From NCBI GenBank assembly GCA_963971425.1, contig OZ020514.1, forward strand, positions 22,045,406 to 22,109,405: DNA of 64,000 bases. Direction: 5' to 3'. The DNA comes from Bryoerythrophyllum caledonicum (lineage: Eukaryota > Streptophyta > Bryopsida > Pottiales > Pottiaceae). Shown here piece by piece: positions 1 to 10,880 of this stretch; positions within the stretch are counted from its first letter, which is position 1; each line of letters opens with the position of its first letter. The position numbers and the translations under genes are program-made. The notes below the pieces were generated by a model. That model saw nothing but the letters and a program-made list of their open reading frames with translations, did not search any database and was not told where the DNA came from.

Positions 1-318
1 TATACCTTAAATCCTACAACTTCGAACACTATACCATGAAGCTAAAATCATGAACCTCAGTCCTAAACCTTGAACTTTGAACCCTAAATTCTGAAGCTAA
101 AACCTTGAGCCTAGGACCCTAAACCTACCACCATGAACCCCAAACCCTGAAGCTAAAAACTCCAAACCTAGAACTCTAATCCTAGAAACCTGAATCCTAA
201 ACCCTAAAGCTAAAACCCCAAATCTAAAATCCTACACTTAGAATCCTAAACCTGAAAGCCTGAGATTGTAACCTGGTACCTAAAACCCTGAACCTAGAAC
301 TCAGAACTTTAAACCTAG
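1..318. repeat. Degenerate telomere-like repeat tract
   Basis: The tract is made of loosely repeated words such as CCTAAACC, CCCTAAACCC and CCTGAAGCTAAAACC. They resemble the plant telomere unit CCCTAAA but are heavily mutated and mixed with CCTGAA units. Perfect consecutive units are rare, so this is an interstitial, telomere-like degenerate satellite rather than a chromosome end. It stops near base 318 and may continue to the left of the window. Confidence 0.6.
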
Positions 319-364
319 TCTAATAGGTGAATGATTGTAATCATGATAAATCATCGTAAGTTCA

Positions 365-425
365 TGATTAAAACTGAAATACCATCATAAGTTATGAAGA
401 TCATAAGGTATTTCAGTTTTAATCA
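365..425. repeat. Perfect 19-bp inverted repeat (hairpin) with 23-nt loop
   Basis: The arm TGATTAAAACTGAAATACC at 365-383 is matched exactly by its reverse complement at 407-425, with a 23-base loop. Flanking bases extend the pairing weakly. It has the geometry of a small MITE or a small-RNA-type hairpin. There is no coding potential here. It is unrelated in sequence to the dispersed palindrome families found elsewhere in the window. Confidence 0.75.
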
Positions 426-1366
426 AGAATAATTTTACTAATATATTTTATCTTGTCTTCGTCAATATCATTTTCCCTCTTTGAAATAATTACATCAGAA
501 TGGCACTTGTATAATTCTTTAGCTCCTTGAAAATGATTGTGATTCTAACCCCGCCACAGATTCAACCACTTCTTGATATATTTTCCGCTTTCTTTACACC
601 AAGATGAGGTTGCTCTGCTTTTAATATTCAAGCATTACGAGTTCATTTACAGCAGAGTTGAGTTTGAGAGCGTTTTATTTGCCCAAGAACTAAGAGCATT
701 GTATTTGTTTTTAAGACACTTGGAGCGTGAGAGCGTTAGTAGAGCATCATAGTCTTTGTGTTTAATTGAGCTTGGGCTTCAGCTACTACTTCTCTTCTTC
801 GTTGTGTTCTGTCGAGCTTGGGTTGTGAGCTTTAAACTGTAAGCTCAACTTAACCTTCACATCACTATGAGCGTGACCTTTACGTCGATCTGAGCTTCAC
901 CTTCAAGTCGTTCTCAACTTCTCCTTCAGGTCAATTTGAGCTTCACTTTCACGTTGATCGTGAGCTTCATTGTTGCCGCGCTGTTAGTAGTGATTCATTT
1001 CTCTCCCGTTCTTATACAATCTACGGTACTATCTCCTTCCTCCACTTTGTATACTTTGGTGTTTTGAAATATTTTGGGAATGCAAATGCTGCGGTGGTTT
1101 TCAGAGTTGATGCTATTGTAAGTAAGTCAGAAGCATAGTTTCTAAACTAACTTTGATTGTCAAAGTGTTGCGGTGGTTTGTAGAGTTTTTGCTATTTCAA
1201 GTTAGTCTATATCATATTTTGTAAACTACGTATACTTGTGGTAGAAGCATCTGTTGCCGTGCTTAAATCAATTTGTTCAATAGCTATTATTGTGTTCTTA
1301 AATATACGTTTTGTACAGTCATGACGTGGACAAATGCAAGCTTCAATGCAACAGAAAAAATTGGAT
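426..1366. other. No gene seen; a short imperfect duplication
   Basis: Nothing coding can be supported here. Two similar about 60-base stretches, near 1091-1150 and 1167-1230, share GCGGTGGTTT, AGAGTT, TGCTATT and GTAAACTA-like words and look like an old local duplication. The region from about 840 to 970 repeats GAGCTTCACCTTCA-like words several times. Confidence 0.45.
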
Positions 1367-1923
1367 GATTGTAGGATATTACTATCTTTGAGGATCGATC
1401 ATGAGTGATGTAAAGATCGTAAGATCTTTTGATCTCTTTGGTGGTGGATGAATAAGGACTTTGGGTGCAGCCAAGTACTTTGGAAGATTGTAGGATCTTA
1501 CTATCATGGACGATCAATCGGGGATTCTCAAATGATCGTAAGATCTTAGGATCTCTTTGGTTGGTGACCAAATGAGGACTTTGGACGTAGCAGAAAATCT
1601 CCGAAGATCGTAGGATCATACTATCCCCGAGGATCAATCAAGAGTTACCGAACGAGTGTAGGATCTTACAATCGCTTTGGTGATGCTTTGGAGTGATCGT
1701 AGAACCGCGGAATCAGGGTGTCCATAAAATCACGGTTCATGATAGGATCTTACGATCTAGTGTCATGAAGCCTGATCTATAGATTGTAGTATCTTACGAT
1801 TTTTTCTTCCTCAAGTGAAACGAAGAGCAGGGCTGATTGAAGGAGTATAGGATCCTTCTACCTCTGGTACCCTTTGATGTCTTCAAGTTGCGGATCAAAC
1901 AATGAGTTCACTGATCTTACGAG
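1367..1923. repeat. Palindrome family C, left cluster
   Basis: About eleven copies of a 20-bp palindrome with consensus GATCGTAGGATCCTACGATC lie here, starting near 1367, 1415, 1486, 1534, 1606, 1654, 1695, 1738, 1782, 1843 and 1904. Each has substitutions but keeps the centre GGATC and flanking TAC/GTA. Spacing is uneven (roughly 40-80 bp). This is not a simple tandem array, because the bases between copies differ. The open reading frame on the minus strand across this cluster is a by-product of the repeats. Confidence 0.75.
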
Positions 1924-1975
1924 CGGTCACCCTGATGATGACGCCAATGACAGGTGAAACCAATTTGAACCGGAC

Positions 1976-4495
1976 ATGAGTGCTTTCCTTTGCTACCCTG
2001 GCCATGGCATTGTTGGACATGCCATTGTCATTGAAGCCATTCCTACTAGATGTTGGCTTGGCGTCAACATTGATCACATCTTTGCGGAGTTGACTCTTCT
2101 TCGGCATATTGAAATACATGCAATGGCGCAAAGTCTTCTCATTCACCCAATGCAAGAGAGCATTTCTATCTTGGCTGAATCGATTGGTAGAACAATTCTT
2201 TGGGAGATAGCAAGCCTTGTCCTGACTTCGGACTTAGGCAAAACTTATGGGTCCACAAACACTCCTCCTTTTGAACGTCACGTAGAGTGGGTGGGTGAGG
2301 TTGTGAAGCTCTTAAACGGGGATGGGGATCTTCTAGCCTCTAGTCGCGTTAATTCCGTCTGTCTCGATGAGCCGTTCAAAAATAGTACTTTGGAGGAGGG
2401 GAACTTTGGCATCACAATATTTGACATTTTCCTCAGAGATCCTAGTGACATCATGAGTCATTAAAAGTGGCCCATTGCCGACTGTACATCCAAAGGAAGA
2501 CATAGTCTTAGCAATATGCTCGACCATTTCAATCGCCTTACTAAAGTTGCAGACGCGAATGCGGACCTTGGTAGCCGACTGAAGCAAACATACCGGTTTG
2601 TTTGTCGCAAGAAGCAGACTAAGAAGAAGCTAAACGCATTTGCTAAGAAGAGTATGCCGGAAGAAATTCAAGCAATGAGTTCGCAATAATGTTGTTCTGA
2701 CCAATGCGTCCGCTTAATCAGACACCAGGGTACCCTCTTCATTTGGCAGAAGTTCTGGCTGAAGGACTTTGAGGAACGCCGGGACCAACAAGGACTGTGT
2801 GTGGACAATTACGTTATTTGGGCAATAATCGGAAACAAAAGTATGTCACTGTACTGTGTCTGAATATTTGCGCTACAACGTGGTACAAATTCCATGGCAT
2901 ACCGAAATCAACGTTTTACAAATATATGGACAATACAAGAAGGGCGTCGTTTCCACTATGCACAAGAACAAAGACGTCAAACGACCTTGCCTTGGAACCG
3001 TGCAAGGACTTGGTACAATTATGGCTATCATCAATGAGACTACTAATCACATGCCTAATCACATGAATCAGGTTGAATTTTTCGTCACGAGCCGGCCAAT
3101 TCTTTCTTTTAAGCAATGCTCAGAGGGAAGTTTAGATGTAATCACCTCTTACCTCTGATAACAATTAACTCGACTGTACATGTCTCCCTTCCACAAAAGT
3201 TATATTTGCAAGTGGACAACTGTGCAAAAGACAACAAGAACTAGTTTCTCATGGCGTTCTTATTGATGTTGACTTATCAAAGGGTGTTAAAAGAAATCCA
3301 AGTTGGTTTCTTATTAGTGGGGCACATGCATGACGATTTTTATGCTTACTTTAGCCACTTATCTAAGACCTTGAAGAGTCAAAGTACTTATATTGTTGCG
3401 GATTTGATGATGTCCTTCATGCAATCGCAAGACTTAGGTTTTATGCCCAAGGTTGTTCAAGAGGTTGTTGATTTCAAATCTTTCGTCCAAGGTTATATTC
3501 GTGATGGTGCTGACAAACTTGTTGGCTAGGGAGAGATGCACCTCTTTAAATTCTTCGTAGATGAAGAAGGGTGGCCCGTCATGCAATTTAAGGAACTTGC
3601 AGTTCATGCGCACTTGCTACCTAGGGTCAAGCGTGCTATTCGTCTTTAGAGAGAGGATGCTAATGGAAAACCGATGATACCTTCCGGTCTCCCAAATCTA
3701 GTACCTTTCAGGTGGTTGTGGGGCGATGAGGTTTGTTCTTCCAGAGGAAATCTAGACAAGGCAAGAGAAAAGGTTTCCAAAGCTTTGGATGGGAGGTTGT
3801 TTATCAAGTGTGGAATTCGAGGTTATACAAAATTTTGCGAACAGGGGATGCTTGAAAGATTGGGCTTGCGAAAGGAATTTCCACCTTATATTGAATATTG
3901 TAATGGGATACTTGCAGAACTAGAGAAACCTCTTCCTCCTACTCGTGCAACCTTGGTAGATGGCTTTTGGCGAGTTCATGATTGGAGAGTCAGAGATCCA
4001 GCTCCATTATGCCTCGTTACCAGCATTGATGTCACACCTGAAGATGACAAATCTGAACTTTACTACGGCCCAAGGAAAGAGAAATCGAAGGACGCCTTGA
4101 ATCCATGGCAAGATGTTGGAGCGGGATCATGGGTCCTGCCCCGTCCTTCACACCCTAAAATATATATCCCATTTGGTTAGGAAGAGCATATTCATGCGTC
4201 AATTGTGAAAGAAGACATGCGGAATATAGGAAGTTCATTATCCAATTCTAGGAGCCAAAAAATCAATTTAAAAACCACAAGAAGAAGTATGAAGATTGTT
4301 GGGCAGCAACGTGGGTTCCTAAAAAATGACGTCCACTTCAAGTTTATCTTGATGCCATCGTATTTGTCTCTGTGTGAGGAAGAACGAACCCTAAGACTCG
4401 GACAATTCCAAAGAGGGACCAAATTGCAGCATTGGCTAACCTTGAAGCTACAAACGTGGCGGATCCTTGAACGAAATAGGGTTCACTAGTGACAT
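1976..4495 (+). pseudogene. DUF8039/DUF7869-type element protein, copy 1 (decayed)
   Basis: Reading along the plus strand gives the parts in order. A DUF8039-like module (about 1990-2190) ends in ILAESIGRTILW. A Cys-rich stretch lies near 2690-2720 (CCSDQC). A helical segment with GIPKSTFYKYM lies at 2895-2930. The DUF7869 core has DNCAKDNKN near 3210 and GFLLVGHMHDDF near 3310. The C-terminal part (3674-4180) contains VDGFWRVHDW. Compared with copies 2 and 3, about 0.6 kb between about 3060 and 3180 is missing, including the HDKMD segment. There is a frame change near 2930 and several in-frame TAG codons (for example just after DNKN and after VG), so the locus is dead. The function is unknown; I infer a transposase-like role from the repeated element context and the spaced acidic residues. 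The family name is from memory. Confidence 0.6.
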
Positions 4496-5281
4496 CGTAG
4501 AATCTTGCGACTTAGACCTCCTCGAAACTTAGCTATGACTTCCCACAACACGACTGATGACTTAGTAGAAGTCTTCCAGGAAGATAGCATGGTACTTCCA
4601 TCACTCGTCTTTTTCTTCAACTCTTCTAGCGAGATAGTAGGATCCTACAATCCTGCTACTTCTTGCTGCATATGATAAATTTTTACACCTATTGTAATTA
4701 TAATGCATTCAATTTGGCGTTTTCTTTAGTTGTTGAAAATGTATGAGCACTCTTCAAATACTTTTGATCCTACCCTTAAATGCTGATATGCTACATTACT
4801 TTCCTGTCATTTGATGTAATTTTTATTGTACTCTATTCTGATGATTTTTTTAAAACTATTCCACCAAGATAGCAAGATCCTACGATCGTGCTTCTTCTAG
4901 CTGCCTATGAAAGATGCTCACATGTTTGATAACTTTTATACATATACTTAGGCAATGTCATAATTTCTTTACAATGTATTAGCCCTCCTCACATACTTCT
5001 ATTTCTTATGGAACTGCTTACATGCAACGTATGTTTCTCACTGTAGATGCAATATATACATTATTCTTCTCACTTCTACTACCACCAACAAATGGAGATA
5101 GTAGGATCTTCCTATCTTGTGATGCAAAGTCGGTTCTCACTTCTACTATGATGATCTTCATATCCTTAAAGGTCACTTCCTACATCACACATTCCTACAA
5201 TTTATCAATTGTTTTTCTTGTGAAGCTTCTAACTTTCAGAATATATTCACCATCTTTGTTAGATCATAGGATCTTACGAAG
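4494..5281. repeat. Palindrome family C, right cluster
   Basis: Five further copies of the C palindrome lie near 4494, 4633, 4868, 5097 and 5262. The copy at 4633-4652 (GATAGTAGGATCCTACAATC) is one of the best. They resume within a few bases of the end of the copy 1 coding remains and stop at 5281, so the family brackets this one gene. The sequence between them is AT-rich and non-coding. Confidence 0.7.
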
Positions 5282-5289
5282 CACCTCCA

Positions 5290-6838
5290 TATCATATTTT
5301 GTTGGATTTTCCTTGACTAAATCTGGACTTTGACCAATCTAGACTTTCAAAAGTACGGATTTACTTAAATGTGGCATCTTAGCTATGTTGAGTAAATTAT
5401 CCCCAAGGACTAATGTAAAACTTAAAAAATAACTTTGAAATTGCAGTTGTTGTTTTATAATTGATGGAAAATAACTACTAGAACATATCCAAAAACTAGG
5501 GTGTGCCCTATAAAGCTTGCTCCATTGTGAACGTACTATTTCAAAACATAAATACAAGTTACTGTGATATTGTTTTAATCTCTGAATTTCCATGACAATG
5601 TCCATCAAAAACTAGTCTAAAATTACCAATATTAAAAAGAGGCACAAAGTTCACATTTTCAAGTGACATTTTGGACTTTTAACCATGAAAACGGACTCAT
5701 ACGAATAAGTCATAATTTTTTGATAGCAACCCATTGCATGGATATAAAGATTTTAGCATTTGAAGTGCAAAAAATAGTATTTTTCCTCCCATTGCCTGGC
5801 AAGATCAATCCAATTTGACTTAGCAATCTTCGAACTATCACACTAATGTGTCTTTAAAACCATTACAAATATGATCCACATGGTGTTATTAATTATTGTG
5901 TGCAAGATTAAGTGTCTAATCAAGGGATTAAATAACTAGAAATAATTACATTAGTAAAATGGGGTATAAAACTATTTGAATGAGTACAAAAGTAATAAGA
6001 ACTTTCCCGCTACTTAAAATTTCATAAAGTAGCAAATCCAAGCAGCTCATATGTGCAATTTCTATTTCCACTTATATTTAAAAATATATCTTTTAAAAAC
6101 AGTAAAATCTCTAATTTTCTCTAATTTATTGCATTCTTCAAGCATTATGGAGGAGGGCAAGGCTTGAAATTGAAGACCCTTCATGAAATAAAGGGCCACA
6201 TCTTTCAACCACTCCCCAAGAAGTCAAGGTCTTCTAAGATTTGACTTCAAGTCAAAAACCATTTTTTAATCTATTTATTACTAGTCTATAGTTCTTGGAC
6301 TTTGTGAGGGGATCACCATGCACTAAAGAACTTCCATAATTCAAGCTAATTTATCCATCCTCGACCCTGTCATAGCTCCTGCTCACAACTCTTCTTTGAC
6401 ACTTGTGTTTCATTGATTCACAAGGGTGCCTATGCTGCCTAGCGTCCTTATTTTTGGCCTTTAGTGCTACTAACTTTCAAACCATGAATCCAAATTTAAT
6501 ATAAAATAGACCTTCACAAGGCTTTACTAAAGAAAAATCTAAGATAAATTTTTTTATTTTGTTTTATTTCATTTTATTCAAATTTCAGAGACTTGTCAAA
6601 ATTGAAAATTGTCTCTTAAAGGTCCTTAAAAAATATATCCTTTGGTGTTGAGTATAACCGGTAAGACCTAAGAGGTTCTATGACCGTGAGAGCATGGAGA
6701 ACATAAAAAATACATTTGATATTTATCACCACGTCAATAATTCACGGAAATCACTATAGTTCAATAAAGCCAACATCATTGGTCTTGTTAGAATCATTGT
6801 AACTTGGACTACGTCCGTTGTAAAGAATGACTTCATTA
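5290..6838. repeat. AT-rich non-coding stretch, diverged relative of 37.1-38.5 kb
   Basis: No gene is visible. Two blocks match the other region at perhaps two bases in three by eye. One is around 5740-5815 (AAAGATTTTAG then TTTGAAG, a C/T-rich run and GATCAA). The other is around 6474-6550 (TACTAACTTTC, AACCA, CACAA, GC then TTAC and AAAATCTA), matching 38309-38395. The order is the same in both. Each copy lies just right of a palindrome cloud (C here, A there), so it may be a terminal region shared by two related elements. Confidence 0.4.
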
Positions 6839-7410
6839 AGGTTCAAAAGAAGTAGAGAAATGATTGCTTAAGCAAAGGAAATACACACAATATTACAAAC
6901 AATGCTTGGAACGAGATGGTGCCTTCTTTCAAAACCCTTTACTTATACTACCACTTAGTGGCGTCTCATGGACCTTGCAAGTGGCTTCTCAAGCATCTTA
7001 CAAGTGCCTTCTAAAGTATTTTACAAGTTGCTTCTCAAGCTACTTGCAAGTCCCTCTATGCGAACTCATGGGCCACATAGCCACCCACTTGTCCTTGCTT
7101 ATCGCATGCAAGACATGTGGGTTGGTCCTACCTCTTTGACTTTGCGTCATGCCTGTAAGAAGGGTACTAATGGGCTTGCACTCCTCCATGTTGAAGCGCT
7201 TGAGCACTTCCTCAACGTACATTTTTTGGCTCATAGTGATAGTACGTGCCAAGCGGTCTCTCACAAATTCCACACCAAGACAATACTTTAACTCACCAAG
7301 ATTGCTCATCTCAAACATCGTGTTGAGCTTACCTTCGAGCCACGCCAACCTAAAAAGCTAGCCAAGATGATCAAGTCATCCACATAAATGAGGACTATCA
7401 ACAAGTACTG
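6839..7410 (-). mobile_element. Ty1/copia fossil, 3' part of reverse transcriptase
   Basis: On the minus strand a YVDD-box stretch (LIYVDDLIIL, about 7365-7400) is followed by copia reverse transcriptase sequence with LGELKYCLGVEFV and EVLKRFNMEECKP (about 7170-7330). Further downstream the minus strand is non-coding and similar to 45.24-45.53 kb. The fragment continues in sense exactly where the larger copia piece at 10.88-14.06 kb stops, so I read both as one old element split by a later insertion. It is broken in many places. Confidence 0.75.
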
Positions 7411-7749
7411 TCAAAATCTGGTTTTGCAATAGTTGCTAATCTAGTATAGTTCTCATGCTAAAAAGATGTTTTTCTTTGAAAAAATAAAAAATAGATCCTT
7501 CTTTTAAAGGTAGTTTTATTAAAACTCTCTAAATATCTTGTTAACAAAATGGTAAGTATAAACTCGTAAAAAAATGATTCGAATATGAGGAACCCAAACC
7601 AAGTCCTAACAGTTGGAATCCGACCGGAATCAGATCAAAGGGTCATAATCAAAATTGAATCAGGGTAATGATTACCAAATGGCTAATAATTAGTCAGCCC
7701 GGAAGAGTCTTCTCTCATCTTTATTAGTGCAGGTTTATGTGGGATAGTA

Positions 7750-9722
7750 GTGAAAGAAGGAAGGAATAGAGATCAAGGATTGAGCGTGAGGAATCCGCGG
7801 ATAGGGTTTCATCCAGCTGCGGGTTCGGATACAAATTGGGGATTGGTTTTAGGATTTTGGGTGAGAGTGAGGATTTGGTTGCAGATCTTGTGGTGTATGT
7901 CCATTCGAAGGTGCAGCCATGGGGAAGACGTCTACGAGCAACGCAATCGTGGAAGTTGTCTTAAACCTGAAGACAGTGATTCCGGTGGTGCCTGAACTTG
8001 AGAAGGACCGGAAAGTGCTAGATGCGGATCTAATGAGAATGGGTTGCATGGGATTGAGGAAGCAGTGGTGGACTTTCCGCGACGATGTTACTATGTGGGA
8101 ATTAATGGTAGGGCAATCTAACCAATAGGACTACATCTACGAGCGGATGCAGAGAAGTAGACGGCAGAGGTTTGGAGCGCATTTTACGAATTCTCGACAG
8201 AAGGAGAAGGTATGTGTTCACGCTGTAAGTCGTTCACGGAAGGAAAATCCACACAAAAAGCTGATACGAAAAATGGGCTGACCGTGGCGGATTGTAAGGA
8301 TTCGAGAGTGAAGAGAGTAATGGAGTTTATGCTTCCAATCTTGTATCCGGATCGCCTTGCTAAGACTAATATTAAATAAGCAAACGCCATGTGTGGATCC
8401 TATACGGGTGAGCGGCCTGTAGCGTTTGGGGAAGTAGTTGAAAAATTAGTGGCGAAGTAGCATACCAGATTGGGAAAGTTGCAACCTACCTCTTTCTTGT
8501 ACGCCCTCTACCACCACTACGACCTTCAACGTGACAATAAGGAGACCAGCTACGAGAGTGCGAGGGTGTTGGCTAGCCATGACTAGATCGATAACAAGGA
8601 TCAGGATCAGGATCAGGATCATGAACCGCATTCTTCCAAAGATGATGTCAGATCCACGTCGGCCAACGAAAAGAAGAGAGGGAAGCAGACTAAGCGTTCC
8701 GACACTACACCTTCAACTCAAAAGAAGAAAAGCAACAACGAGGCAGATGAAAAGAATCCGTTTGTCACCATTGCCACGGGATATGAGACGGAGAGAGAGA
8801 ACTATGAGCACATAGAGGCCATTCTCGCCCAAGCGTGCCGGATTGCACGAGAGGTAAGTTCCGAGGAGCTTTGCGGCTAGTTGATAAAAAGCTCTAGTCC
8901 TAGAACGTACTTAAGTTGGAAGCTCGGCTCATCTCTTGAAAATTGGAACTGGAAAGCCAAGGCGATGGCGGAGAAGAAAGGAGAGGAGGCTACTACGTCA
9001 GGCGCAAAAGTTAACAAATACACGTTAGCGGTTAGCCCTAGCCCAAGTCACCAAATTTGTGCAACATCAGGGCGACGTGTTGATGAAAGCAAGGCTCTTC
9101 GACGAGGGATTCGACAAAGTCCGAAAGCTGTCCGGAGCGGTGGCCAAGAAATTTGTTGGGGTATGAGTGGAATACCACTTGAAGATGGAGAAAGTGTTGG
9201 AAGAGTGCCGAAAGATCAATGTGAGGATCTTTTGGGATCTTGGGAAAGGTAAGAGGAAGGTCTCTTCCAACTGAAAGCTAGATATTCCGGAATAAGATGG
9301 GAAACCGGATTCTGAACCTAGATCCGGTACTAAAGTAGTGCAAGGATGAGCGGCTCCCGAAGGCTAAACTGAGGGATGAAGGCAAGAAGAAAGAGATGAA
9401 TAGAAATGAGGACCCCACCCCGGATTCCAAGGTTTCCAAGAGGCAAACCTCGGTAGGGCAAGAGAAGTCGACGCCTTTAATGCATCAAACTTGGTCGGTG
9501 TCACGCAATGTGGCTTGGAACTCTGCAGAGAAGACACCTGTGAGCAAGAGAGTCGAAGTGCTGCAGGTGGTCATTAAAGAAGATGAAGAAGGGGCAAGAT
9601 TGTTGCTAGTAGAGACTTCGACGGGCAGAGGACCGGATTTGTCGGAGGAGGAAGAAGACTAGGAGCATCATGACAATGATTAGGTGAAGACGTGCAAATT
9701 TACAGTCCAAGGAAACTAGCCG
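7750..9722 (+). pseudogene. Repeat-associated bryophyte-type protein remnant, function unknown
   Basis: A plus-strand relic starts near the ATG at 7919. It contains MRMGCMGLRKQWWTFRDD (about 8035-8090), then VSRSRKENPHKK (about 8226), DCKDSRVKRVMEFMLPILYP (about 8290-8350) and SYTGERPVAFGEVVEKL (about 8395-8445). A low-complexity charged region with DQDQDQD follows (about 8600). The WWxFRDD and ILYP...ERPV blocks match a large family I recall among predicted proteins of the liverwort Marchantia, where copies are dispersed and often broken; I know no function for it. The locus here carries several breaks and is surely not translated whole. It may belong to a non-LTR or an LTR-type element, which I could not decide. 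Confidence 0.45.
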
Positions 9723-10880
9723 TAGAGGCTAGGATTAGAGATAGCATTAAGCAGTTACGGTGATGATCTGATAAGTTAGGGTTTGCAACCCGAAGCGGCT
9801 CTGTGATTTGTGGGTTTGATTCGTGACTTCTGGATCTGGTTGATAGTTGTTGGAAAGATGGTTGTTTTCAGCCGTTGGAAGCTGTTTTTGGCTGAAAATG
9901 AGATGTTTTCGGCTATTAGGTGGGCATCCTGGGAAGAGAAACCTACGATGCACATTGTGGGTTTCTTGGGTTTTGCTCCCAAGGAAGGGTATTTAGTGGT
10001 TAGTTGTAAGGTTGTTTGGATCTTGTGAACTCATCTACTCTTGAAGGTATTGGGGGACTTTTGACCCAGTTTCCACTTGGATTTTGGCAAATGGGTTGGA
10101 AGCGTTGATCGGTCGCAACTATATCGAGAATCCGGATTTTGTTATCTTAGTGTTAGAGAGGGTTTAGCAAGCACCTACTGTCCGACAACGTTTTCTACAG
10201 CAATTAGAGATGCGCTACCCTATTTTCTATCAAGTTTGTGTCTTTATTCTTAATACCTTCCAACTTCCGTTTGTTTATGCACCAAAGTAACCCTGACACA
10301 GTGACACCCCGTTAGGTAATGTATGAGACGCCTTTGGATGTCCAAATTGTTGTATGATGAAGAGGTTACGAACTCGATTTTTTTTGGGATTCCAGAAATG
10401 GATTAAAGGCCTTGACTAGTCTTAATCGATCTGGATTTTTAACTAAAGTCATCATTGTAGTAAACAAAGGGTTGGAATACTTCTTGCATGACCGGCTGTT
10501 TGGCTGTTGGCAGCGTCTTTTTAGTTGCGAGAAAGTAGACACCACCCTGGTGCATGTATGTGTAGTGTTTAAAAGTGGTTAGGGTTGATAGTGGAGTCTT
10601 TTGCCACTCAAATTTACAAGAGGAGAGTTTTGTACACCGTCCCATTCCCAATAGGGTGCGTCCATTGATAGCAAACATTACCAGGGAAAACTAGAGCTGG
10701 ATAACAGTGGTTTGATATTCCTAGATCTGGAATCATAACCAAAAACACGAATAAAGAAAGGACATTCCAAATAACGAGAAGAGTGAGGTAATCGGAATGT
10801 GTCTGATTCAAAGGCAAATAAGGAGAAGCGTAGATAGAAGTGAATGATCCGATTAGCTTGAAAATTGGCTTACTTCACCT
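9723..10880. other. No gene seen
   Basis: This is the right part of the insertion in the copia fossil. Short open frames on both strands at 9.75-10.0 kb overlap each other, have no recognisable content and look like chance. A GGCTGAAAATGAG/TTTTCGGCT patch near 9890 forms a small imperfect inverted repeat. Confidence 0.4.

Noticed and set aside
1287-1637. 116-codon minus-strand frame with repeated DPKILRS-like motif
   Set aside because: It is a by-product of family C palindromes; the spacer sequence shows no coding character.
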